From assembly GCA_963678585.2 (NCBI GenBank), contig CAXXGA010000002.1, forward strand, positions 2,418,001-2,482,000: a stretch of DNA of 64,000 bases, read 5' to 3'. Shown here piece by piece: positions 43,070 to 52,153 of this stretch (positions within the stretch are counted from its first letter, which is position 1; each line of letters starts with the position of its first letter). A model generated the notes under the pieces. It was not told the DNA's origin and made no database searches. It saw only the letters and a program-made list of their open reading frames with translations. This DNA comes from Breoghania sp963678585. GTDB lineage: Bacteria; Pseudomonadota; Alphaproteobacteria; Rhizobiales; Stappiaceae. Position numbers and translations under genes: made by a program.

Positions 43070-43701
43070 TGGTCCCTGTCGTCTCCCGTTGCCCCGTCAT
43101 CCGTCGCAAGGCCATCCGTTTCATGGCCGTCCATGGCGAAGAAGCTTCCGCCGCTCCACACGCCGAACCGGGTTTCGCCGGTCTCATCTTCCCGCTCGAC
43201 GGCGAGTTCCGCCAGTTCGTAAAGAAGCGGGCGGGCGAGCTTCGCCTCAAGCCGTCCCCGCACATGAATATAGGGCTTCAATCCACCGGTGTCCGCTTCA
43301 AGCGCAAAGCGGATCGGATGCTCCGCCCCCGTCACCACGACATCGCCGACATTGGTGCGAAAGGTCAGCGTCTGCCCCTTTCCCGTCCCTTCCGCATGCA
43401 TTTCCACCGCCATGAAGGGGGCGTCTTCCACCGTGATGCCGATCTTCTCGACCGGCGTCACGAGATAGAAGCCGCCATCTGCGTCATGGCGCAAAACCGT
43501 GGAGAACAGCCGCACCAGAGCCTCCCGGTTGATCGGCGTGCCCATGTAATACCAAGAGCCGTCGGCGGCGATGCGCATGTCGATGGCGCCGCAATAGTCC
43601 GGCTCCCAATTCTCGACCGGCGGAAGCCCGCGCCCGGAGGGCGCAGCCCGCCGGATGAGTTCCTGAAGCCCGGTCGGGGTCACATCAAAGTGATCTGGCA
43701 T
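43066..43701 (-). CDS. DUF1285 protein
   Basis: A 211-residue soluble protein matching DUF1285: PPVENWEPDYCGAIDMRIAADGSWYYMGTPI near the N-terminus, RLFSTVLRHDADGGFYLVTPVEKIGI, and PYIHVRGRLEAKLARPLLYELAEL. A polar, acidic tail follows residue 185. Biochemical function is unknown. It heads the minus-strand unit DUF1285-Nudix-DUF6111-cca and is divergent from moxR. Confidence 0.85.
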   Translation of the reverse strand: MPDHFDVTPTGLQELIRRAAPSGRGLPPVENWEPDYCGAIDMRIAADGSWYYMGTPINREALVRLFSTVLRHDADGGFYLVTPVEKIGITVEDAPFMAVEMHAEGTGKGQTLTFRTNVGDVVVTGAEHPIRFALEADTGGLKPYIHVRGRLEAKLARPLLYELAELAVEREDETGETRFGVWSGGSFFAMDGHETDGLATDDGATGDDRDQ

Positions 43702-44072
43702 GGCTCCCTCCTCGCCCTGTTCTTTTCGCAGCGTCTATTCTTGCAAAATCCTACGCACTCAAGCGGATATCTCCGCCATGTTTCTGTCAGTATTGGCTCA
43801 TCAAATCCAGTCAGGGGATGCAAAAGTGACCATTAGGAGTGATGGGGCATGGCGCGCGGGGGTTGCGATTGCGTAAACTGTCGGGACGCGCCAACGGGTG
43901 CGGGAACAATTTGAAACATGTCTCGGGGCTCCCGTTTTCCTGTAGCTCCAAACTTCCGGCCTGATCGGGCGAAGTTTCCAGCCCGGTCTGGCAAAAGCGA
44001 TCGATACCGCGATTGGTCGCCTGACCCGTTTTCTCGCCGCGCCGATCCGCGGCCTCACTGCCGGAGAAACGA
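43702..44072. promoter_or_regulatory. Divergent intergenic region, 371 bp
   Basis: Between DUF1285 (minus) and moxR (plus). Positions 43735-43830 are AT-richer and likely hold the promoter of the minus unit. No repeat, palindrome or additional gene was found that I can support. Confidence 0.4.
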
Positions 44073-45071
44073 ATGAGCGCCATCATGACCACCGAATCCG
44101 ACGCCATCGTCGCTGAAGCCGAGGCCGCCGTCGCAAAGCTTGCCGCCGCCCGAGAAGAGATCGGGCGCGTCATTTTCGGCCAGCAATCGGTCGTGGACAA
44201 TTCGCTCGTGACGATTCTCGCAGGCGGCCACGGGCTGCTTGTCGGCGTGCCGGGTCTCGCCAAGACCAAGCTTGTCGATACCCTGGGCACGGTCATCGGG
44301 CTCGAGGCCAACCGCATCCAGTTCACCCCCGACCTGATGCCCTCCGATATTCTGGGCGCGGAAGTGCTGGAACAGGCCGCAGACGGCAGCCGCTCCTTCC
44401 GCTTCATTCCCGGCCCGGTCTTCGCCCAGCTCCTGATGGCGGACGAAATCAACCGCGCCAGCCCGCGCACGCAATCCGCGCTGCTTCAGGCCATGCAGGA
44501 ATATCACGTCACCGTGGCAGGCTCGTCCCATCCGGTGCCGCGGCCCTTCCACGTGCTGGCCACCCAGAACCCGTTGGAACAGGAAGGCACCTACCCCCTT
44601 CCCGAAGCCCAGCTCGACCGCTTCCTGATGCAGATCGACGTTTTCTATCCCGATCTCGATGCCGAGCGCCGGATCCTGCTGGAGACGACGAGCGCCGAGG
44701 AGGCCGCTGCCACGGCCATCCTGTCGGCGACGGAGCTTGCCTCCTTCCAGAACCTCGTGCGCCGCATTCCGGTCGGAGATTCCGTCGTTGAAGCGATCCT
44801 CAAGCTGGTCCGCTCCGCCCGTCCCGGTGACGAGAACAATCCGCAAACCGACCTCATCGCCTGGGGCCCCGGCCCACGCGCCTCTCAGGCACTGATGCTG
44901 ACGGTGCGCGCCCGCGCCCTTCTGCAAGGCCGTCTCTCGCCCTCGCTCGACGACGTCATGGCGCTGGCGGAGCCCGTCCTCCAACACCGCATGGCGCTGA
45001 CGTTCGCTGCCCGCGCCGACGGGCACACGGTCAGAAATATCATCGGGGAATTGAAGGCCAAAATCGCCTGA
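44073..45071 (+). CDS. MoxR-family AAA+ ATPase
   Basis: A 332-residue AAA+ chaperone. Walker A is GVPGLAKTK, Walker B LLMADEINRASPRTQSALL, sensor-1 region VLATQNPLEQEGTYPLPEAQLDRF (the MoxR hallmark), with the lid domain at about 200-330. MoxR ATPases activate partners that carry von Willebrand-type domains, here presumably the next gene products. ATG 44085 is an alternative start. It opens moxR-DUF58-DUF4159-VWA-like. Confidence 0.93.
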   Translation: MSAIMTTESDAIVAEAEAAVAKLAAAREEIGRVIFGQQSVVDNSLVTILAGGHGLLVGVPGLAKTKLVDTLGTVIGLEANRIQFTPDLMPSDILGAEVLEQAADGSRSFRFIPGPVFAQLLMADEINRASPRTQSALLQAMQEYHVTVAGSSHPVPRPFHVLATQNPLEQEGTYPLPEAQLDRFLMQIDVFYPDLDAERRILLETTSAEEAAATAILSATELASFQNLVRRIPVGDSVVEAILKLVRSARPGDENNPQTDLIAWGPGPRASQALMLTVRARALLQGRLSPSLDDVMALAEPVLQHRMALTFAARADGHTVRNIIGELKAKIA

Positions 45072-45168
45072 CCCCGCTTGCTCCTGTTTCAGGCATGACG
45101 GTGCATTAACAACCCCGGCACGGCAGCACGCCTCACGGCGCAACGGCCGGGCCCGACACGGACCACAA

Positions 45169-46110
45169 ATGCAGGCAAGACCCGAGCAGAAAACGACCTC
45201 TGAAGAGACCTGGCCGAACGTCGTCGGCGAGGCCCGCACGGTGGCGGAGGCCCTGCCGGACCTGCTCGTGGAAGCGCGCCATATCGCCAACACGGTCGCA
45301 GCCGGCTGGCATGGCCGCCGCCGGGCCGGGCCCGGCGAGACCTTCTGGCAATTCCGTCCCTTCAACCTCGGCGAACCCGTCAAGCGCATCGACTGGCGTC
45401 GCTCCGCGCGCGACGATCATCTCTTCGTGCGCGAACGCGAATGGGAGGCGGCCCACACGGTCTGGCTCTGGTCGGATCTCTCCTCCTCCATGACCTTCCG
45501 GTCCCGTCTTGCCAGCGCCACCAAACGCGACCGCGCGCTGGTGTTGCTGCTCGGCCTTTCAGAACTTCTGGCGCGCGGCGGAGAACGCATCGGCCTGACG
45601 GGACTGACGCGTCCCACCTCCAGCCGCAATGCGGCGGAAAAGATCGCCGCCACGCTTGCCCACACGTCCCAGCCGGTCTCCCTGCCGGATACGCACGGCA
45701 TCGGCCGGTTTTCGGAAGTGGTGCTGATCGGCGATCTGCTCGACCCGATCGAGGAAATCGCCGACTGGGTCCGACGTGTTGCGGCGACAGGCGCGCGCGG
45801 GCATCTCGTCCAGATCATGGATCCGGTGGAGGAAACCTTCCCCTTCGCAGGCCGCACCGAATTCCGGGACCCGGAAACCGGCCTCCGGCTTACCGCGGGC
45901 CGCGCCGAATCCTGGCGCGAGATCTATCGAAAGCGTCTGGCGCAGCACCGCCTGGAAATCGATGAACTGACCCGCAAGGCAGGGTGGACCTTCCTGATCC
46001 ACCACACCGACAGACCCGCCAGCGAACCGCTTCTCTCGCTGCATGCCCGGCTGGCCGACAATGCCGAAGGCGCGCCGCGCGGCGCTGCATCGGCAATGGG
46101 AGGTGCATGA
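45169..46110 (+). CDS. DUF58 protein
   Basis: A 313-residue protein with the DUF58 core GETFWQFRPFNLGEPVKRIDWRRSAR and LFVREREWEAAHTVWLWSDLSSSM (about 60-115). The WSDLSSSM stretch resembles a MIDAS-like DxSxS metal site of a VWA fold. No membrane segment is seen. DUF58 proteins usually follow moxR. The stop overlaps the DUF4159 start (ATGATG), implying coupled translation. Confidence 0.9.
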   Translation: MQARPEQKTTSEETWPNVVGEARTVAEALPDLLVEARHIANTVAAGWHGRRRAGPGETFWQFRPFNLGEPVKRIDWRRSARDDHLFVREREWEAAHTVWLWSDLSSSMTFRSRLASATKRDRALVLLLGLSELLARGGERIGLTGLTRPTSSRNAAEKIAATLAHTSQPVSLPDTHGIGRFSEVVLIGDLLDPIEEIADWVRRVAATGARGHLVQIMDPVEETFPFAGRTEFRDPETGLRLTAGRAESWREIYRKRLAQHRLEIDELTRKAGWTFLIHHTDRPASEPLLSLHARLADNAEGAPRGAASAMGGA

Positions 46111-48947
46111 TGTTCGGCTTGCCGCTCGCCTTCACCGCCCCCTTCGTACTGGCCGCCCTCGTGGCCCTGCCCGCCATCTGGTGGCTTCTGCGTTTCACCC
46201 CGCCGCGCCCGAAGGAAATCGCCTTCCCGCCGACGCGCCTGCTTCTCGATGTGGAGAAGCAGGAGGAAACGCCGTCGCGCAGCCCCTGGTGGCTGACGCT
46301 GCTGCGCCTTCTCATGGCCGCCGCTCTCATTTTGGCGCTTGCCGGTCCGATCTGGCGGCCCCTGACGGAAATGCTGGGAGGCAACGGCCCGCTCTGGCTG
46401 CTCGTCGACAACGGCTGGACTGCGGCGCCCGACTGGGAAGCCCGCCGCATCACCGCCGAACGCCTGATCGACCACGCGGAAGAGGACGGCAGGCCGGTCC
46501 TGCTGGTCACCACCGCCGATGGTCTCGGGCAACAGCTCGTCCCGACAAGTGCCGCGCAGGCCCGCGAGCGACTGCGTGCGCTGGAGCCACGCCCATGGGC
46601 GGCGAACCCCGATGAATTGCAGCCCGCCTTGCGCCGGATCGCCGATGAGACGCCCCCCGGCTCGCTCACATGGCTACAGGACGGCCTTGGCGGCGATGCC
46701 GTCAGCCACTTCGCAGAAAGCCTGAGCGATTTCGCCGACGCGCCGACGACCCTTTACATGCCGGACACCCTGCCCCTCGGGCTGAAGGCTGCGCGCAACG
46801 ACGCCGACGCCCTGACCGCAACCGTGGTGCGTGAAAGCGAAGACGGCGTGCGCAACGTCATCGTGCAGGCGCTGGACCTGAAAGGCCTCGTCATTGGGGA
46901 GGCCTCCACGGTTCTTGGCGAGGGAGACACCGAGGCGTACGTCCGCTTCGAACTTCCGGTGGAACTGCGCAACGAAATCGCCCGGCTCCAGATTTCCTCT
47001 GAAGGGACCGCAGGCGCCGTCCAGCTCATCGACGAGCGCTGGCGGCGGCGCACCGTCGGCCTGATTTCCGGCGAAGCGCCGGGTCGCGCCCAGCCGCTTC
47101 TGGCCCCGCTCTATTATCTGCGCCGGGCGCTGACGCCCTTTGCCGACCTGCGCGAGCCGCGCGCGCCCGATCTCACCGGAGCCGTGCCGGAACTGATCGA
47201 GCAGAACATCTCCGTGCTGCTGATGGCCGATATCGGCAATGTGTCGCCGGAAACCTCCGAGGCGCTGCGCCGCTGGATCGGGGCCGGTGGTGTTCTGGTG
47301 CGCTTCGCCGGACCGCACATGGCCGCACGCTCGGACGACCTGATCCCCGTGGACCTTCGAAGCGGCGGCCGCGCCCTTGGCGGAAGCCTCTCTTGGGAAC
47401 AACCGCAACCGCTCGGCAGCTTTTCCGAAAACGGCCCCTTTGCGGGCCTGCCCGTACCCGAAGACGTCTCCGTGCGCCGTCAGGTTCTGGCCGAACCCGA
47501 TGCGACGCTGCCTGAAAAGACATGGGCGAGCCTTGCGGACGGCACGCCGCTCGTCACGGCCATGGCCATCGATCGCGGCTGGATCGTGCTCTTCCACGTG
47601 ACGGGCGACACGAGCTGGTCCAACCTCCCGCTGTCGGGCACCTTCGTGGACATGCTGCGGCGCATCCTGTCCTTCTCCGTCGCCACGACCTCAACCGCCC
47701 AGGGCGAGACGGCGGACAAGGCGACGCTCGCCCCGATGCGGCTGCTCGACGGTCACGGCCGCTTTGCCAGCCCCACCGTCACCGCAAAGCCGGTCGCCGT
47801 CGCAGACATAGACAGCATCGAACCGGGCCGCGAGCATCCCCCCGGCCTCTACGGAGCCGATGACGCCTTCAGGGCGCTCAACCTCTTGAAACCCGATGCG
47901 GAAATCATCCCCTTCGACCCCGCCCTGCTGGGATCGGGCGTCACGGTTGAAAGCTATCACCGCGCCGGTCCGCTCGATCTGCGGGCAGGCCTCTTCGTGA
48001 TCGTCTTGCTGCTGCTGATCGCCGATGCCCTCGCCGTGCTCGTTCTGGGCGGCGGCTGGCGGTTGTTGCATCGCCCGGCGGGGATGACGGCCGCGCTTCT
48101 GGCGGGCCTGCTCGTCATCGTCGCGATGCCCGCCGACAGCCACGCCCAGTCAGATGAGACCGCCGCACCAAACGAACGCACCGTCCCGGACGAGCAATGG
48201 GCTCTGGAAGCGACCCTGAAGACACGGCTTGCCTATGTGATCACCGGCGACCCGCAAATCGACGAGACGAGCCGGGCGGGTCTTCTCGGCCTTTCCTACT
48301 ATCTCGGCTCGCGGACGGCGCTTGAGCCCGGCGAGCCGATGGGCGTGCAGGTGGATACGGACGAGTTGTCCTTTTTCCCCCTGCTCTACTGGCCCATCGA
48401 CGAAGCCGCTCCAAGACCGAACGCCCAGACCATGGCGCGCATCGATGCTTATATGCGCAGCGGCGGTTCCATCCTCTTCGATACCCGAGACCAGATGGGC
48501 GGAACCGCGGCAACCGGCGGCTACGGCGCATCGCCCGCCACCTTGAAGCTGCGCGAGATGCTTTCAAGCCTCGATATTCCGGCCCTTGAACCCGTGCCTT
48601 CCGACCACGTCCTCACCAAGGCGTTCTATCTTCTGGAGAGATTCCCCGGCCGCTGGAACAGCGGTGATCTGTGGGTGGAAGCCTCCCCGGAGGCAGAAAC
48701 TATGTCGGATCGCCCGGTGCGTGGCGGCGACGGCGTTTCCCCCATTCTGATCACCTCCAACGACTTTGCCGGTGCATGGGCCATCGATGAAACCGGCGCG
48801 CCGCTCTATCCGACCATTCCGCCTGACATGACACAGCGCGAGCTTGCCTTCCGAGCGGGCGTAAACATCGTGATGTACACGCTCACCGGCAACTACAAGG
48901 CGGATCAGGTCCATGTCCCCGCCCTGCTTGAACGTCTCGGTCAATAG
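46107..48947 (+). CDS. BatA-like / DUF4159 large membrane protein
   Basis: A 946-residue protein. An N-terminal BatA-type region (about 1-85) has two membrane helices around the LRFTPPRPKEIAFPPTRLL motif. A long soluble part follows, containing a GATase1-like segment near 350-400. A membrane helix lies at about 628-650 and a second, signal-like helix at about 660-680 (ending DSHAQ). The C-terminal DUF4159 domain (about 700-945) has FFPLLYWPIDEAAP, YMRSGGSILFDTRDQ and GVNIVMYTLTGNYK. The likely topology puts DUF4159 in the periplasm. Function unknown. Confidence 0.88.
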   Translation: MMFGLPLAFTAPFVLAALVALPAIWWLLRFTPPRPKEIAFPPTRLLLDVEKQEETPSRSPWWLTLLRLLMAAALILALAGPIWRPLTEMLGGNGPLWLLVDNGWTAAPDWEARRITAERLIDHAEEDGRPVLLVTTADGLGQQLVPTSAAQARERLRALEPRPWAANPDELQPALRRIADETPPGSLTWLQDGLGGDAVSHFAESLSDFADAPTTLYMPDTLPLGLKAARNDADALTATVVRESEDGVRNVIVQALDLKGLVIGEASTVLGEGDTEAYVRFELPVELRNEIARLQISSEGTAGAVQLIDERWRRRTVGLISGEAPGRAQPLLAPLYYLRRALTPFADLREPRAPDLTGAVPELIEQNISVLLMADIGNVSPETSEALRRWIGAGGVLVRFAGPHMAARSDDLIPVDLRSGGRALGGSLSWEQPQPLGSFSENGPFAGLPVPEDVSVRRQVLAEPDATLPEKTWASLADGTPLVTAMAIDRGWIVLFHVTGDTSWSNLPLSGTFVDMLRRILSFSVATTSTAQGETADKATLAPMRLLDGHGRFASPTVTAKPVAVADIDSIEPGREHPPGLYGADDAFRALNLLKPDAEIIPFDPALLGSGVTVESYHRAGPLDLRAGLFVIVLLLLIADALAVLVLGGGWRLLHRPAGMTAALLAGLLVIVAMPADSHAQSDETAAPNERTVPDEQWALEATLKTRLAYVITGDPQIDETSRAGLLGLSYYLGSRTALEPGEPMGVQVDTDELSFFPLLYWPIDEAAPRPNAQTMARIDAYMRSGGSILFDTRDQMGGTAATGGYGASPATLKLREMLSSLDIPALEPVPSDHVLTKAFYLLERFPGRWNSGDLWVEASPEAETMSDRPVRGGDGVSPILITSNDFAGAWAIDETGAPLYPTIPPDMTQRELAFRAGVNIVMYTLTGNYKADQVHVPALLERLGQ

Positions 48948-48965
48948 GAGGGCCACCGCCAGATC

Positions 48966-51047
48966 ATGACCTGGAGCATCGATTTCGCGCCCCTCGTGCC
49001 GAATTGGCTCATCATCGCGCTGGGCCTTGTCGCGCTCGCCATCGTCGGGCTGTCGCTTTGGCGTCGCCAGCGCGGCGCCCTCGTGCGGGCCGCAGCTTTT
49101 GCAGCCCTCGTCATCGCCCTCACGAACCCCGCCGTCCAGCGCGAGGACCGCGAGCCCCTGACCTCCGTCGTGGCCATCGTGGCCGACCGCAGCCAGAGCC
49201 AGGATCTCGACGGACGCAAGCAAACGACGGACGAGACCGTCGCCACGCTCGCCGAACGCATCCGCAACCTGCCGAACGTGGAGCTGCGGGTCGTCGATGC
49301 AGGCCGCAAACGCAACAACCTGCAAAATGACGGCACCACGCTCTTCGATGCGCTGGATCAGGAACTGGCAGACGTCCCGCCGGATCGTATCGCCGGCACG
49401 ATCATGGTCACCGACGGACAGGTTCACGACATTCCCGAAGAGGCCGACAAGCTCGGCTTCAATGCCCCGCTCCATGTTCTAGTGACCGGTCATGCGAAGG
49501 AGCGCGACCGCCGGATCGCCATCGACCGCGCGCCGCGCTTCGGCCTCGTCGGCAAGGAACAGCAGGTGCGCCTCAGGGTGGAACAGGCAGGCGAAGGCGT
49601 CGACAACGCGCCCGTGCGCCTGACCGTCCGCCGCGACGGAGAGGTCATCGGCACCCGCCGCCTTCCTCCGGGTGCGACCGTCGATATTCCGGTCGAGATC
49701 GCCCACGGCGGCAAGAACATCTTCGAGTTCGAGGCGGAGACCCTGGACGGCGAACTGACCCCGCTCAACAACCGCGCGGTGGTCACCATCGACGGCGTGC
49801 GCGAGAACCTGCGCGTGCTGCTGGTCTCTGGCGAGCCGCATGCGGGCGAGCGCACCTGGCGCAATCTTCTGAAATCCGACGCCTCGGTCGATCTCGTCCA
49901 CTTCACCATCCTGCGCCCGCCGGAAAAGCAGGACGGTACGCCGATCAGCCAGCTTTCGCTGATCGCCTTTCCCACGCGGGAGCTGTTTTCGGTCAAGATC
50001 GACGAGTTCGACCTGATCATCTTCGACCGCTACAAGCGCCGCCGCGTGCTGCCGATCCTCTATTTCGACAATATCGCCCGCTACGTGCGCGACGGCGGGG
50101 CCCTGCTGGTGGCCACCGGGCCGGATTATGCGCAGGCCGGAAGCCTCTACAACACGCCGCTGGCCAACGTCATGCCCGCGGAACCTTCCGGCGACATCAT
50201 CGAAAAGGCCTTTCTGCCACGCATCTCAAGCCTCGGCGAACGCCATCCGGTAACCCGCGGCCTTCCCGGAAGCCGCAGCGAGGTTCCCGACTGGAGCCAC
50301 TGGTTCCGCCTCGTCGACACCTATGACCATCACGGCGAAGTCGTGATGAACGGCGCGCAAGACAAGCCGCTCCTGATCCTCGACCGGCAGGGAAAGGGCC
50401 GTGTCGCGCTGCTGCTTTCCGATCACGTGTGGCTGTGGGCGCGCGGCTATGAAGGCGGCGGCCCGCATGTCCAGCTTCTGCGCCGCCTCGCCCATTGGCT
50501 GATGAAGGAACCCGATCTTGAGGAAGAGGCCCTGCGCGCCTCCAGCCGCGGCCATGAGTTGACGGTGGAACGCCAGACACTCGCCGACACCGTGGCCCCG
50601 GTGACGATCACCACGCCCACGGGCGAGACGCAGACCCTGCCCCTCACCGAGACCGAGCCGGGCCTGTGGCGCGCCACCCTTCAGACCGACGATCTCGGCC
50701 TTTATTCGGTAACCGACGGGGAACGCACGGCGCTTGCCAATATCGGCCCGGCGAACCCGCGCGAGTTTACCGACGTCCTGTCCTCCCCTGCCCCTCTCAC
50801 CCAGCTGGCGAACGCCACGCAAGGCAGCGTCCGCAGGCTTGAGGGACGCGGAGACGCCCCGGTGGTTCCGCGCGTCGTCGCGCTCAACCGGGCGTCGTCC
50901 TATTCGGGGAATGGCTGGCTGGGCCTGAAGATGAGCGAGGCAAGCGTACTGAAGGGCATCGACCGGATGCCGCTCTTCATCGGTTTCCTCGGCCTCGCCA
51001 TCCTGCTGGGCCTGCTGTCGGCCACCTGGTACCGCGAGGGGCGTTGA
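48966..51047 (+). CDS. Membrane protein with VWA-like and GATase1-like regions
   Basis: A 693-residue protein. Two N-terminal membrane helices (about 13-55) are followed by a region resembling a degenerate VWA fold (VVAIVADRSQSQDLD, TIMVTDGQVHD, about 65-165), an Ig-like stretch, a class-I-amidotransferase-like region (LRVLLVSGEPHAGERTWRNLL, about 280-470) without an obvious catalytic Cys, and a C-terminal membrane helix (about 665-685). It is probably the membrane partner of the MoxR/DUF58/DUF4159 unit. It starts 18 bp after the DUF4159 gene. Confidence 0.85.
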   Translation: MTWSIDFAPLVPNWLIIALGLVALAIVGLSLWRRQRGALVRAAAFAALVIALTNPAVQREDREPLTSVVAIVADRSQSQDLDGRKQTTDETVATLAERIRNLPNVELRVVDAGRKRNNLQNDGTTLFDALDQELADVPPDRIAGTIMVTDGQVHDIPEEADKLGFNAPLHVLVTGHAKERDRRIAIDRAPRFGLVGKEQQVRLRVEQAGEGVDNAPVRLTVRRDGEVIGTRRLPPGATVDIPVEIAHGGKNIFEFEAETLDGELTPLNNRAVVTIDGVRENLRVLLVSGEPHAGERTWRNLLKSDASVDLVHFTILRPPEKQDGTPISQLSLIAFPTRELFSVKIDEFDLIIFDRYKRRRVLPILYFDNIARYVRDGGALLVATGPDYAQAGSLYNTPLANVMPAEPSGDIIEKAFLPRISSLGERHPVTRGLPGSRSEVPDWSHWFRLVDTYDHHGEVVMNGAQDKPLLILDRQGKGRVALLLSDHVWLWARGYEGGGPHVQLLRRLAHWLMKEPDLEEEALRASSRGHELTVERQTLADTVAPVTITTPTGETQTLPLTETEPGLWRATLQTDDLGLYSVTDGERTALANIGPANPREFTDVLSSPAPLTQLANATQGSVRRLEGRGDAPVVPRVVALNRASSYSGNGWLGLKMSEASVLKGIDRMPLFIGFLGLAILLGLLSATWYREGR

Positions 51048-51074
51048 GCCCCGCGCAGACCTTTGCCGACGGAC

Positions 51075-51626
51075 CTAGGCTGTGGCCGCGGCCGCGGCTT
51101 GCGATGCGCTCTTGTGGGAGCCCGCACCTCCGCCATGCACCATGCCGGAGACGCCATTCAGCGCATCCTCATGAAGCTCCGCGATGAGCAGCCGCGCCGG
51201 ATCGACCGGACCGGGCAACGTGATCCGCCCTTGCGGCACGCGGACGAAGCCGGACGGGCCATAGTAGGACAGGTCGCCCACCAGCAGCACCAGCCCCTCG
51301 CCCAGCCGCGCGGCCTCTCCCATCGCATGGCCCATCAGATTACGCCCGATGCCGAGTCCGTTGTAAGAGGCGACGACCGCCAGCGGCCCCAGAAGCTGGG
51401 CCTTGGTTGCGCCGATGCAAATGGGGGTGAGCCGCACGGACCCCAGAAGCTCACCCTCGCCGCTTTCGGCAACGAAGCTCAGGCGCGGATCGTGCGGAAC
51501 GCTCTCGCGGATGCGGAATGCGGTACGGGCAAACCGACCGGGCCCGAAGGCCCCCGCGTGAAGGGCTTCGATGGCATCCTCGTCGGACGAGCACTCGTGC
51601 CGAAGGGTGTAGGAGAGCGTGGACAT
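51075..51626 (-). CDS. GNAT-family N-acetyltransferase (YhbS-like)
   Basis: A 183-residue acetyltransferase. The acetyl-CoA pyrophosphate loop reads LAVVASYNGLGIGRNLM (V-x-x-x-x-Q/R-x-x-G-x-G/A form, about 82-98), followed by LVLLVGDLSYYGPSGF, the typical beta-5 and YxxxGF motif of YhbS-like enzymes. An Ala-rich tail ends the protein. Substrate unknown. It converges on the moxR cluster at a 27-bp gap. Confidence 0.85.
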   Translation of the reverse strand: MSTLSYTLRHECSSDEDAIEALHAGAFGPGRFARTAFRIRESVPHDPRLSFVAESGEGELLGSVRLTPICIGATKAQLLGPLAVVASYNGLGIGRNLMGHAMGEAARLGEGLVLLVGDLSYYGPSGFVRVPQGRITLPGPVDPARLLIAELHEDALNGVSGMVHGGGAGSHKSASQAAAAATA

Positions 51627-52153
51627 TTCAAGATCCTGCCAGAAGGTACGTTCAAGCAGTCCGGCCTGTCATGCCGAGGCCCCCTCTTCAGGTCCCGGCA
51701 CAGGGTCATGGTGTGGAATGTCGAAAAAAGACAAACAGGCAGCGGACAAGACAATAGCGGTCGATGCGCTCACGGGCGCGGTATCAGACCTGTCGTCGTC
51801 GCAGCTGGATCGCCATGGATGCCTGCCTCAAGATGTCCTTCGCAAGGATCAGCACTTGCGCGAAATTTGTGTGGCGAAGGCGATACCACGCTCCCAAGCC
51901 GGCGTCCAGTCGGATCTCGTCACAAGTTGCAAAGCCTCCCCCGGCAACCCATACCCCTCGCTTTCCAGCACAAAGCCGCATCGCAGAAGCTGCCGGTGAA
52001 CGATGCGTCAACTGGCACCACATTGCGCCCGAGCGATGCTAGTTTTCCTTCCAACACAGACATTTTGCCGGAACTCGCGGGCAAATGGGCGGTTGATATT
52101 CCTCAGACCGCTGCACCGCCGAGGCAGAAACGGATTTGGAAAGGACCTTTGTG
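51627..52153. other. Intergenic region, 527 bp, at most one doubtful small gene
   Basis: Lies between the GNAT gene (minus) and the glutathionyl-hydroquinone reductase (plus). It should hold divergent promoters, with 52030-52140 AT-richer. The only candidate gene is the 93-codon frame at 51720. On the other strand a 79-codon frame (51784-52023) lacks support. Confidence 0.35.
51720..51999 (+). CDS. Doubtful small ORF, 93 codons
   Basis: ATG 51720 opens a frame beginning MSKKDKQAADKTIAVDALTG that ends at 51999. The first half has protein-like composition; the second half (SCKASPGNPYPSLSSTKPHRRSC) looks random. There is no clear ribosome binding site and no family match. Listed only because the surrounding region is otherwise empty. 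Confidence 0.2.

Noticed and set aside
51784..52023. A 79-codon minus-strand frame with an ILRQAS-like stretch faintly recalling flagellin C-termini
   Set aside because: The similarity is a few residues only, the rest does not fit flagellin, and there is no ribosome binding site or neighbouring flagellin gene.
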